Part shown: in pieces, positions 54,720 through 64,000 of the stretch
How positions within the stretch are numbered: position 1 is the stretch's first letter
How the letters are laid out: each line of letters starts with the position of its first letter
DNA from: Psococerastis gibbosa
Taxonomy: Eukaryota > Arthropoda > Insecta > Psocodea > Psocidae
Length of the DNA: 64,000 nt
Direction of reading: 5' to 3'
Assembly: GCA_963971405.1 (NCBI GenBank)
Contig: OZ020485.1
Location: forward strand, 40,731,469 to 40,795,468
Position numbers and translations under genes: made by a program
Notes under the pieces: model-generated
Seen by the model: only the letters and a program-made list of their open reading frames with translations
Told to the model about the DNA's origin: nothing
Database searches by the model: none

Positions 54720-57620
54720 GCGCAAGGGTAGTCGCACCTGATTGGTCCGCTCACCTGAGAGGTGGAGTCTCACCTGGTCGATGCGGCGAGACAGGTGTTC
54801 CATTCAATCACCGGCCCATTCAACTTTTCCAGCCTGAAGTTCATTGATAACTTACGCACTACGCTACGCACAAACTCAAATTAAAAGTTTCCTCCCTCTG
54901 TGCTCACACTTACTCAATTTAAGGTTATATAGCACCCGTTCTGGACTTTCTGACTGCAATACTGGTCGTAATGCTACAAATATGACATTATTAAACTATC
55001 GTAACCCCACTTCTTGGCTATACAGCCATACAGGTGATAGCCATTCAGAAATGCGTAAAAAACATTTTGACTTTTTTCAAGTACCCCGATTAAGTCAAGC
55101 TTTCTGGTTAATAGAAAAACACATTTAAATACGTGGTCATGACTTCATTTTGTTTTGCCCACCTGGACCGTAAAGGTAAAAACCCCACCCCTTACAGGTG
55201 GAAATTACAGGTAATCGTTGATCTCCATAACTTGTCTGAATGAATGAATACCTGTGCGCCATGCCGGGCATACAGAAACTTGTAAAAGCCACTTTTACTT
55301 TTTTCAAAGACCTTGATTAAGTCAATCTTTCTCGTAAATAAAAAACACCTTTAAATACCTGGTCAGTCGTCAGAAAGCCGGACTTCATTTTGTTTTGCCC
55401 ACCTGGACCGCAAAGGTGAAGCCGTGAAAACCACACCCCTTGGCTATTCAGGTGGAAATTACAGGTATTCGTTGATTGCTATATCTTGAATGAATGAATG
55501 AATACCTGTGTGCCATGCAGAAACTTACTTAATGTAATGTTATATGGCACCCGTTTTGGAGGTGGGTATGGTCATAATACTGCAAAATATGACATTATTA
55601 AACTATTGTAATTATGAATAAAAAAGTGTTTGCTTCATACTTTCAAACAGAAAATAACCAGGTTCCGTAGAAAGGGAAGCAAAATCGATACTTTATCTAG
55701 GTTACAACGGCCTGCTGATTTGCCTGCTTGTAACACGCTAATAATTATGTATTCGATCGAATATATTAATAAATATTTGGAATGTTTGAATCTGAATTCA
55801 GTTATTACACTTCAATTTTTCTTAGACCCATATTTATTGGGTCGCATATTGGAACACAATAGGGGGAATGACATAGTTTTATTGTTTATTTTTTGCTTTG
55901 AAATATGGGCAGGTTACCAAATACTATAGTTCTGTCCATACTCTTAATAGTCATCAAGTATTTAGCCTTGTGTTTTTCGTAATAGCTATTTTGTTTGGCT
56001 AAAGTTTAGAACAATCCCCATTGTAATCAGTTATTCGCTGTCGTAAATGTAATTTCAAAGATTCCCCCTAAAAGCCCTATACAAACACACCTCAAGATGT
56101 GAGACCTTTAAGCCCATGCAATGCGGGACACCGGCCGTAATAAAAGGTTTTAACAACCTGAAAAGGTTCTTTCCTTTGTAAAATCTCAACCTGCCAGGTC
56201 ACTTGATAAATTTTTTCCGGTCCTAAACGACCTGTTTGGTACCTTTCCCAACTGCGTGTGTTCTAAGAACACTGTTCTTTCATTGCACACGTGTATGGTA
56301 ACATCGCTATTTACTAGAAAAACTTGTTTTCGTGTTTTTTGAATTCAATATAGGTACATGCCACATGGAATGCCATTCTAGACGTGCTGATGCCTGCATC
56401 GCATGTAAGTTGTAACCTATACGTATAAAATCGTTTATAGTTTAGTATTATGCGCCCCCATGAGAATGAACGAGTATACGAGCATAATAAATTATTGTCA
56501 ATTTAATACACAGCTAAAATTATATTTTTTAACTTCTATATCATACCAATGTTGGATTGAAACTTTTTCTTTGTGGAAAGGCTCTAAAGCATTGGCACGA
56601 AATTATGAGGGGTAAATGGTAATTGGTAATTAGTATTCAGTATGTCTTGAGACATTGGATTGGACATACATCCATCCATAATTATTGTTTATTTATTTTG
56701 TTTTTGGACATGCATGCGTCTATATACCTGTACTGTGTATAATAGATAAGCTGATTTAAAACACAAACTGAACCTTTTTCTATACGGGCTCGTACTGTGT
56801 TGCCTACATCGTTGCACATGCAGAGAAACTTTTAAAAATTATGATTATTATTTTCAAATATCACAATTAAATCAAGCTATGTAATTAAAACATCTTTTAA
56901 TACCTATATAAAGGTGTTTTAAATACCTGGCAGCAGGACGGATTCATTTTGCTTTGCCCACCAGCAGCCTGATCGAGGCGATTATATTACCGGTATTTAT
57001 TTAATACCAGGGGATTAAATAAATACCGGTATTAATATCGCCTCGATTAGGCTGCAGGACGGCACAGGTGAAACTCCACCTCTTGGCAACACAGGTAATT
57101 GTTGACCGTGGCTGAATGAATGAAATTGCGCCATGCTGGACATACAGAAACTTGTAAAAACCATTTTGACTTTTTTCAGGTACCCCGATTAAGTCAAGCT
57201 ATCTGGTTAATAGAGAAACACCTTTATATACCTGGTCAGGACTTCATTTTGTTTTGCCCACCTGGACCGTAAAGGTAAAAACCCCACCCCTTGGCTATAC
57301 AGGTGGAAATTACAGGTAATCGCCTTGGATTGGCTAAATGAATACCTGTGCGCCTTGCTGAGCATACAGAAACTTTTAAAGCCATTTACACTTTTTCCAA
57401 ACACCGCGATTAAGTCAAGCTTTCTGTTAATTAAAAAAACACCTGTAAATACCTGTTCAGGAAGCCAGACTTCATTTTGTTTTGCCCACCTGGGTGCACC
57501 TACAAAGGTGAAAACCCCACCCCCTGACTATACAGGTGGAAATTACAGGTAACCGCCATTTTCTGGCTGAATGAATACCTGAGCGCCTGGTTGGGTGGCC
57601 ATACAGGTACCATAGGTAGA
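54720..57620. repeat. Satellite-like repeat rich in CAGGTA/CAGGTG
   Basis: The unit order CAGAAACTTGTAAAA, TTTTTTCAAGTACCCCGATT, AAGTCAAGC, CACCTTTAAATACCTGG, CATTTTGTTTTGCCCACCTG, AAAACCCCACCCCTT, CAGGTGGAAATTACAGGTAA, GAATACCTGTGCGCC occurs at about 55030, 55270, 57140 and 57365, with a diverged unit near 56815. Periods are about 225-240 bp. A second block, TATGACATTATTAAACTAT with a preceding TATATRGCACCCGTT, is duplicated at 54905-55000 and 55522-55615. The central part (about 55620-56800) has no units. No coding frame is conserved across units. Confidence 0.83.
56966..57058. repeat. 93-bp hairpin inserted in a satellite unit
   Basis: GCAGCCTGATCGAGGCGATT and TACCGGTATTTATTTAAT pair with the complement ending GCCTCGATTAGGCTGC around a short centre ACCAGGGG. 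It lies between GCCCACC and the next recognised block of the diverged unit, where other units have no insert. Confidence 0.85.
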
Positions 57621-58014
57621 ATGCTATTGGACACGAGTTATCCAGGTTACTTTGCATTACCTGTCTAATAAGATCGCTTATTTAGGACACACCCCTTACA
57701 CCTTCTACATCATTATATTGTTACCTGTTGAACCTGATGGGGATTTTTTATTAAGGCCCTCGTAATTATGAATATTCATAATAATATAACATATCTTATA
57801 ATCATAGTAATTGTCCATATATTATAAGAATACGGATGTGTACGTTATTTATTCTATACTTACACGCACATAGTACTGCAATAATGAATACATTATTTTG
57901 TAAATTAAGGGTGTGTATTGGAAGGCTAATAGGCTATAGGTAGTGCGTACTGTTTATAATGTTAAATGTTCAAGCATTTTCAATTATTTTTAGTTATCAT
58001 CGGTAATGGCTTAT
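57621..58014. other. Non-coding, no recognised feature
   Basis: The CAGGTA-type motifs continue to about 57735, then AT-rich sequence. Confidence 0.5.
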
Positions 58015-58165
58015 TGACTTCGATGGCATGGTGGTAGCGTGCTTGTACTTGTACGAGTCTCCACACGCCATGCGATCGGAGACGTGTCGTAACTCAACAC
58101 GCGGGTACTAATCTACAGTGGCGATTGATGAGGTAAATTGGATACATTCGTTTGTATGCGATTAA
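58015..58165 (+). mobile_element. SINE-E copy
   Basis: CGATGGCATGGTGGTAGCGT, ACGAGTCTCCACACGCCATG, CGATCGGAGACGTGTCGTAA, GGGTACTAATCTACAGTGGC, then a T/A-rich tail. It is the inverted partner of 52215-52345. The head resembles a tRNA A box (TGGTGGTAGCGTG); a B box is not clear. Confidence 0.75.
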
Positions 58166-58854
58166 CCTTTTTATTTAAAAAAAAAAATATATATATGTTC
58201 ACGCTGAAGGTATACTGTATATTATTATTATTTAGTTTTGCTTTTACATCCATTTGCGAAACTTAAAATTATTATTCAAGGAAATTGTTGGTACTCATAC
58301 TTGAGTGTCCTAAATTGTACGTATGATACTACAATAAACTTTATTATTGATTGTTCTTATAATGAAATCCATCCAAAAACAGGGTAGAACAGAGTCTATC
58401 TGGAGTCGAAATCCTTCTTGGAATTTTCAAAAAGGGGGACACCTTGTATCCGAAATGTTTGAGCAGACACTTGTGGGAGGTCAGGACCAGCAGGTGGCAG
58501 GTAGAAAACATGGCTGCCACATGTGGCTCTCATCAGGTATCCGTTTTTATGGCTCTGTTGTCCAGGTATCTGGTTTTAAAGTGTCTTCCCTGACGAGGTT
58601 AGTGGCTCCCATGTTTACCTTATGCAGCTCCCTCCAGGCAGGATGGTTTATATCTACTAATTCCCAGCTTTAATTTTTTTGTAGCCTTCGTGGGTTAGTT
58701 GGGTTTGTTGTTTGTTACTGTGCCATGCCGCTAGCCTGCTATGTCTCAGGTTTTAGGGACTTGGTGTTGGTTCTTCCCTCTTAGATTTTAGTTCCTATCT
58801 GTTCCTATCTAGGGTTGCCGACTTTTTTTCTTCGAAATAGTTGTTGTTGTTTCT
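58166..58854. other. Non-coding, no recognised feature
   Basis: The 108-codon frame 58347-58673 shows no domain. Nothing else recognised. Confidence 0.45.
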
Positions 58855-59190
58855 AACGCCTGCTTTCAGCATTTCTGCTTTAAGCAACCCTGTCAGCCTG
58901 GCGGGGGGAGTGAGTCTGTTTGTTAACTTGAGGCACCCTAAGGGCAGACTCTTTCACCTCGGGGAAAGGGGAGTTGACTAACAGGGTGGACCTCCTGATT
59001 ATAGTGGATTCCGAACCACTTGGGGAACATGGTAAAGTCACACGATTAAATCGGAGGTGACCAGGACTCGACTTATGCTCCCTAAGCGAGTTATCATGTC
59101 CCACTAGGTTCCCCTGCCAACGCTGTGCACACTACCAAGTTGCCGCAGTTTGAAACATGCTCTGCTGTAATGGAATCAACATGGTAAGGC
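58855..59190 (-). mobile_element. SINE-B copy, minus strand
   Basis: Near full length: the reverse complement reads CATGTTGATTCCATTACAGC, AACTTGGTAGTGTGCACAGC, GGGAACCTAGTGGGACATGA, GAGTCCTGGTCACCTCCGAT, CACTATAATCAGGAGGTCCA, GTGCCTCAAGTTAACAAACA and AAGCAGAAATGCTGAAAGCA. Confidence 0.82.
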
Positions 59191-59596
59191 CGTTGGCTTC
59201 GAAATAAACTATGAAGTATATCTGGATTTTGGGAAGTTAAAAAAAAGATTGCAGTATTACAAAAAGGAGTACCCAGTTAACCCAGTATATTACTATTTAC
59301 AACAATATTTTTTCGATGTTTTCGCAGTACCTATTTATCATTTTTTTTTATTTTTTATTTTTTTTTTTTAAACTGGAAAAAGCCTCTTCACACCTTTACT
59401 CTAAATTTATATTGTATCTCTAAATAAATACATAGCTCATTCCTATTTAAATGCAAAGATGCCCTATTCCTCTCATCCCACTACACCAATTTTTGTTTAT
59501 ATCTTTCATGTTCCAGAAAAAGAGTATTTTCGCGTACTCTAAGTGACTTCCAGTTTTTAGAGTATACATGTATGAAATAGAGTGCGATACTCTGAT
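59191..59596. other. Non-coding, no recognised feature
   Basis: T-rich tract near 59340-59370. Nothing recognised. Confidence 0.5.
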
Positions 59597-59604
59597 ATAG
59601 AATA

Positions 59605-59833
59605 CAGCGCCGGACGAAGGGTAAAGCGACTGCGGTCCCAAGTTGAAGGGGGCGCCAAAACGGGCGAAGATACCGACATAAAGAACACCACAATCACAAA
59701 CATTTAAAAATAAAAATTTTATTGAAGAAACTTAATTAGTTTAATAAAATAAGAACTGTTTAAGTTCCTTTGGGGGGGGGGGCGCCGAAATGACATCTCG
59801 CTTTACCCTGAAAACTCGCTCCGTCCACCCCTG
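59605..59833. mobile_element. hAT-type MITE, exact target duplication
   Basis: The ends CAGCGCCGGACGAAGG and, opposite strand, CAGGGGTGGACGGAGC; both subtermini include GGGTAAAGCGA. The flanks are exact 8-bp repeats ATAGAATA (59597-59604 and 59834-59841). An internal GTTGAAGGGGGCGCC resembles the subterminal hairpin of the 21240-23307 hAT element, and a G tract followed by CGCC lies near the right end. Confidence 0.88.
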
Positions 59834-59841
59834 ATAGAATA

Positions 59842-60319
59842 CAGTTAGCAATCCTATTCGTATCTGACATCGATCATTCCTAAATCTGACACTTTATATT
59901 TCTATAAACATCAAACTATAAAAGTTCTTGATACAGCATTAAAGTCTATAAAGGATTATGAATTCCATAATAATTAAAAAACGGTCGGTTATCTCAGCAG
60001 CTGTAGTCACTGAAAAAGAAAAAAAAAATACATTCCGTTGAAATTAACAACTAAGAACTGATACGACTGAACCCGTACATGCTTTCCTGTTTATAATTAT
60101 AGATATTAGTAATGAAGATAATTGTCCCAGGGTAAAATTTTGGACGCCTCGATTGATCGATGGCACGATTCCATAGTCTAAAACGGGCAATATACGAGTA
60201 ATTATACACAGCATTTTATTTAATGGTATGTAATGCATTGGGGCACGTGCTATTACTGCAATTAGGTACTTCAAAAAATGTTTTCCGATTTGTCAGCCTA
60301 AACATGCATGCAGTTAAAA
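59842..60319. other. Non-coding, no recognised feature
   Basis: Nothing recognised. Confidence 0.5.
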
Positions 60320-60545
60320 AGCATTGATAAGAAAGTTTTTTTTAGTAATTTTTCACGAAAATTGAACCTTTTCTTTGCACCCTGAACCAAACTATCAAGA
60401 GGGAAGTGACCCAGTGGGTTTTGTTCACATTAATAACGACTAGGTATAATATTGTGCTTCATAAAAAATAGTTTTTGAGAAATAATTTTTTTATTAGTTT
60501 TTCTTTTAGTTAAAACCCTGCAGAGTCTTTATGATTTAGCCAGAA
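60320..60545 (-). repeat. TIRX repeat, copy 5 (old, central part)
   Basis: AGTAATTTTTCACGAAAATT, AACTATCAAGAGGGAAGTGA and GAGAAATAATTTTTTTATTA follow the minus-strand order of copy 2 at 10860-11050 with many substitutions. Confidence 0.65.
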
Positions 60546-61179
60546 TAGACTTTGTACTTTTTAATTTCTGCACAATATTTGATGCATTCATTTCTTATGA
60601 TGAAGATAATGCAAGTAAAGCCACTAACTATTAGATAAGAATGAATCGCCTAAATTGGGTAACTAAAAAATGGTTGTGGAAGATTTGATTACATTAGCGG
60701 ATTTCCTGCGCGAATGATAGAGTTGTATTAGTGCATTTTTTCTTCTCGTCTGAATTTCAGCGTTCAGTTAGATTAAAATAATATTTTTGAACTATGTACT
60801 TGGTGATTAAGGTTCCGATTCTGACGTTTTCCTTCTATATTTCGGAAAGGAACATTGCCAAAAATGCAAAAGATGTGAAAAAAATCACGCCTCTCCACGG
60901 TTTTCTCGGAAAACTATCAACTTTTTACAAATCATTTATCCATTCAATATTATAGACCATAAAATTTTCTACAAATCCATTGGGTAGGCTTTTTATAATT
61001 GTCAATGGTTCGAGCCTATGGGGGAGCTCCTAAAAGGCTCTGCTCAGCTAAGGCCTCCAAATGTCTTTTACTCTCCAAATGAAGGAATTGCCTGAAATTG
61101 GTAATGAATAATGGTCGTTAGTGTATTCGTAGATTTATAGATTTACTCATTTTCTTGCCTCTAAATCACAAAATAGAGG
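60546..61179. other. Non-coding, no recognised feature
   Basis: Nothing recognised. Confidence 0.5.
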
Positions 61180-61330
61180 ATTTCACAAAGCGACCGTCAG
61201 TGCGTCCGCGGGTCAATTCCGCGCCGTATCCAATTGACCTTAATCTTCATGTGGAGCCTCCCAGGTAGAGGGACCAGTCACAAAAACTCTCTACCCCAAT
61301 TCGAGGGCAAGACCCGAAAACAAAAAAAAA
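61180..61330 (+). mobile_element. tRNA-like SINE candidate (single copy in window)
   Basis: CGCGGGTCAATTCCGCG forms a perfect 5-bp stem with a 7-base loop like a tRNA T arm and contains a B-box-like GGGTCAATTCC. Upstream AAGCGACCGTCAGTGCG could be the anticodon-arm region. A body (GGAGCCTCCCAGGTAGAGGG) and an A-rich end (ACAAAAAAAAA) follow, as in a SINE. No second copy was found here, so the call is tentative. Confidence 0.5.
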
Positions 61331-61433
61331 ATACATTATTTTTCTTTGTAAATGGAAAACGGCTTTTTCAACATTGTTAAAGTACAGTAGCTGCAAATGT
61401 TACAAAAATAACCAGTAGCCTATTGCTACACTT

Positions 61434-61719
61434 TTTGCTTTCCAAAAAAATTATTTCTCAAAAACGGCTCCAACGAATTCTTTTAAATTCACATGTATTC
61501 TAGTCTTTATTAATGTTGATAAAATGCGGGGGTCGCTTACCCCTTGATAGTTTGCTTCTGGGGGTAAAAAAAAAACTTAATTTTAATGAAAAATGACCCC
61601 CCGTGATATCCGAAATTTAACCATAGGAAAATTATTTACCATGAAATTAATCATTTTCTTTATCTACTAATTGATAAATTGGAAAGCATGTTCGATTAAA
61701 CTTGGACCGGTTCTTAAAA
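61434..61719 (+). repeat. TIRX repeat, copy 4 (internally deleted, both ends)
   Basis: TTGCTTTCCAA joins directly to ATTATTTCTCAAAAACGG. CCCCTTGATAGTTTGCTTCT then joins at AATGACCCCCCGTGATATCC to the right end GATAAATTGGAAAGCATGTT and GGACCGGTTCTT. With two internal deletions and both termini kept, it looks like a non-autonomous derivative. Confidence 0.75.
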
Positions 61720-62571
61720 GGGTAGCATGTAATAAAATATTTACGAAATGAGTGCTATGGAGCCCGCGAATTTTGTGTTGAGTATAAATCTATACGAAAA
61801 ACTAAAGATCAGTATCCATTTCTGGTACTACCATCATTGGGATATTACCGGTAAACAACACTTGGAGGCTGCAACTGAACAGTGCCATTTAGGAGCTTCC
61901 TCATAGCCGATAGACTCTAGCCATTGGCCACGGAAAGAAATTTTAGCAATAAATTTGTAGCAAATGCTATGGCTGTCAATTTGGATGCAAAATTATAGAA
62001 AAAGTTATTGCATTTCGAACTACAGGCAGAAAACTGCGGAGCGACCAGATTTTTTTTCACTTTTTTTGCATTTTGGGCATTTTGGGGTGTTCACTAATAA
62101 AACCACTAGACTATTTTTTATTAAAAAAAAAAATGTACCAACTGAACAGAAATGCGCGGATAATTTAAAGTATTATTTCTTTATATCTGATAATTATTTT
62201 TTACATAATACACTCCGCGCGTGCGGATATACGATATAGTCGTAGGCCTCAGTTGCCATCCGCCACTGTACGCTTACCTGTACGCCCACATGCCAAAAAT
62301 TCCAATAATCTCTTGAAAGTGGAATGATTAGGTAGCGATTGAGCTGAGCTTTTTAGATAAATCTAATCAATGTAAGTATCGTGGGCTACGATCAGATGGC
62401 AGCACCTGTCTGAGCTCCTCGCTCCAGAGCGACTGCGTTCCCCCTCTCTTTCTCACCTATTCCCCTCTTATCAGTTATCTTTCTCATTTTATCTCAGTTT
62501 TAGTCCAAATCCAAAACCACATTCGATTCGATTGCTTCTGTCTTTATGCCCCAAGTACAATAGCAAACAGG
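61720..62571. other. Non-coding; solo hAT-like end near 62268
   Basis: GGCCTCAGTTGCCATCCGCCACTG at about 62245-62268 resembles the right end of 27608-27976, and TCACTAATAAAACCACTA at about 62090 resembles its interior, so a truncated relative probably lies at 62085-62268. No left end found. Confidence 0.5.
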
Positions 62572-62579
62572 CAAATGAC

Positions 62580-62967
62580 CAGTGCCGGATTAACCCATGG
62601 GCACTTGGGGCACAGACCCCCCCCCCCCAGAAATGCCAGAAATTTTTATATATTAAAATATAAAAATACTAGAAATTAAAAGTTTTGAAATCAAAAGTAA
62701 AAATTGAAAGTAAAACCCCACTATTTCAGCCCTATTTTTCGAATTTCTTCTCCCGGGGGAGACCCCCGGGCCCCCCTGTCCATAATTATATTGATTCTTT
62801 GTACTATATAAGCCAATTTATACCACACCTTCGAAGACCTATCGTTACGCCACTGACAAGTGCCTCCCCCTTTTATGAGGTCTGGGACCGCCTCGTCCAC
62901 CTTTGGTTTGCACCCACGCCCCCCCCCCCCCCCATATCTTGTGCCCCCAGGGGTTAATCCGGCACTA
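62580..62967. mobile_element. hAT-type MITE, 388 bp, exact target duplication
   Basis: The ends CAGTGCCGGATTAACCCATG and, opposite strand, TAGTGCCGGATTAACCCCTG are inverted. The flanks are exact 8-bp repeats CAAATGAC (62572-62579 and 62968-62975). C tracts lie 40-50 bp from each end. Interior blocks are shared with 29306-29574 (AAAACCCCACTATT, TCTCCCGGGGG) and 27608-27976. No ORF. Confidence 0.92.
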
Positions 62968-62975
62968 CAAATGAC

Positions 62976-63339
62976 ACCTGTCGATTGTCAATGAGGCATA
63001 CGTAAACTTCACTCTTAACCCTAGAATGAAACAACTACAAACTGTTTACATGCGTTAAATTTTAATTATAGAACCACAAGGACGACACATACGACCATAG
63101 AGTAAATAAATGAATATGAATTGCTTAAATCTACACTAAATCCTTAAAACCTAAAATATTTCGCACCTGCAATCCTATGTATGTATTTGCAATGGCCACC
63201 GCACGCTGGTTTTTATTTCCATTAAGCTACTTTTTTATAAGGATTTGAGATGTGGTGAGATCGTCGCATACTATGAATACCTTGGCAAGCCTATGTTACC
63301 AATGAGTAGGTTCTAACCAGAATAAGCGGATGCGAAATT
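62976..63339. other. Non-coding, no recognised feature
   Basis: Unassigned sequence between the MITE and the LINE tail. Confidence 0.5.
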
Positions 63340-63612
63340 CTGGTTGCATCCGTATGTACAAGAAGAGCTCGCTGGATCGGACACGACACGAGAATTTCGT
63401 CAGTTGTATCACAGAAGGAACCATAGATGATAGAAGGCATCAACCACCCTGGGCGCCCAAGACAAGAATATCTGCAGCAAGTGATGGAGGATGTAGGGGC
63501 CAGTACATACGTGGAACTGAAGATGGCGTGCCAGGATCGAGGGGAGTGGAGGCATCGTTGCCACAAATTGCTGCCAACCAGCAAGAAAGAAGAAATAGAC
63601 TATAGCGAATGT
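63340..63612 (+). mobile_element. RTE-type LINE, 3' coding tail in the intron
   Basis: The open part reads GINHPGRPRQEYLQQVMEDV, GASTYVELKMACQDRGEWRH and RCHKLLPTSK. This is the typical end of an RTE-type reverse transcriptase ORF (GRPRxxWLxQVxxD ... ELKxxAxDRxxWR). Upstream, RWIGHDTR is in another frame, so there is a frameshift near 63425. It ends about 30 bp before the splice acceptor at 63642. Confidence 0.85.
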
Positions 63613-63642
63613 TTTAAACAATGATTTTCCTTTTTTTTTCAG

Positions 63643-63926
63643 TACCCCTATCGCCAGCCACGGCAATGAAGGCCCTATCCGACTCCGAGCCAGGGTCGGA
63701 GTACATGGTGAAATGTCCTCAGTGCCAGGCTGGGTTCCACGGGCTGCAGGCCCTCCAGGAGCACATCGAGGTCGAGCATCCTCGGCCGGCTTCTCCGAGG
63801 GACGAGGCCTTCTCCCCTGGCCCCGGCCCCGGGGCACTCCACCCCTGCGCCCTCTGCAATGTGTCTTTTACAACCAAGGACCAGCTGGAGAAGCACGAAC
63901 TCCTGCATAATCCCAATGCTCAAGTG
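63643..63926 (+). CDS. Internal exon of a C2H2 zinc-finger protein
   Basis: A T-rich tract TTTTCCTTTTTTTTTTCAG precedes the exon and GTGAGT follows it at 63927. After two bases that complete a codon, 94 codons are open. A Ser/Asp-Glu segment (SDSEPGSEY) leads into finger 1, CPQCQAGFHGLQALQEHIEV then EH (C-x2-C-x12-H-x4-H). A Pro/Gly-rich linker follows, then finger 2, CALCNVSFTTKDQLEKHELL then H (C-x2-C-x12-H-x3-H). The exon is GC- and CpG-rich, unlike its flanks, and ends in phase 0. C2H2 proteins of this kind are usually nuclear DNA-binding regulators. I do not recognise the orthologue. Further exons must lie beyond the window. Confidence 0.88.
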
Positions 63927-64000
63927 GTGAGTATTTTTTTCTTCAAGTCATATGATGTGGGAGCCCCGCCTTTAAATTGCCAACGACCCCCTCTTAGGAC

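Noticed and set aside
58347-58673. 108-codon plus-strand frame
   Set aside because: No domain, no splice context, AT/GC pattern unlike the zinc-finger exon.
63713-63916. Other frames open across the zinc-finger exon on both strands
   Set aside because: They are shadows of GC-rich coding sequence; only the frame with paired Cys/His spacing and matching splice phases makes sense.

Overview
This is a 64 kb eukaryotic, AT-rich, repeat-packed window. It holds no operons, no ribosomal RNA, no convincing tRNA gene and no CRISPR array. Spliced-gene signals, RTE-type LINE tails, mariner and hAT transposons, tRNA-derived SINEs and very large non-coding distances suggest an invertebrate, probably arthropod, genome with large introns. 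The species cannot be fixed from the sequence alone.

Host coding sequence is scarce. The one secure exon lies at the right edge (63643-63926). It has a polypyrimidine tract plus AG, two C2H2 zinc fingers and a GTGAGT donor. A second GC-rich island at 41897-41984 ends in a GTAAGC donor. Its reading phase joins that acceptor exactly (phase 1 donor, phase 1 acceptor, making a Leu codon), so it is a candidate upstream exon of the same gene across an intron of about 21.7 kb. On this reading, 41985-63642 is one intron.

Nearly everything else that can be recognised is mobile DNA. The centrepiece is a complete hAT element of the ZMYM1-like type (21240-23307). It has 13-bp perfect terminal inverted repeats, an exact 8-bp target duplication and an uninterrupted 429-codon ORF that has lost the transposase core in frame. 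Around it are at least eight short hAT-type MITEs with 8-bp target duplications (8093, 15359, 27608, 29306, 38440, 46025, 51239, 59605 and 62580). Many carry G or C homopolymer tracts close to their ends, which accounts for many of the window's striking poly-G runs. Other DNA elements are two large foldback elements (8330-9346 and about 9803-10446), a Harbinger-like palindrome (20231-20537), five copies of a TA-target palindromic MITE with nested termini (PAL1), two copies of a family sharing its core (PAL2), and a longer interspersed repeat with inverted ends (TIRX).

Retroelements are tRNA-derived SINEs, here labelled SINE-A to SINE-E by me, decayed 3' tails of RTE-type LINEs and one probable CR1/Jockey-like tail. 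A satellite-like region at 54720-57620 repeats a unit of roughly 225-240 bp that is very rich in CAGGTA/CAGGTG motifs. Nesting is common: SINE in foldback, foldback and TIRX in an older repeat, and an inverted-repeat element in SINE-B. This allows a relative insertion history to be read directly.
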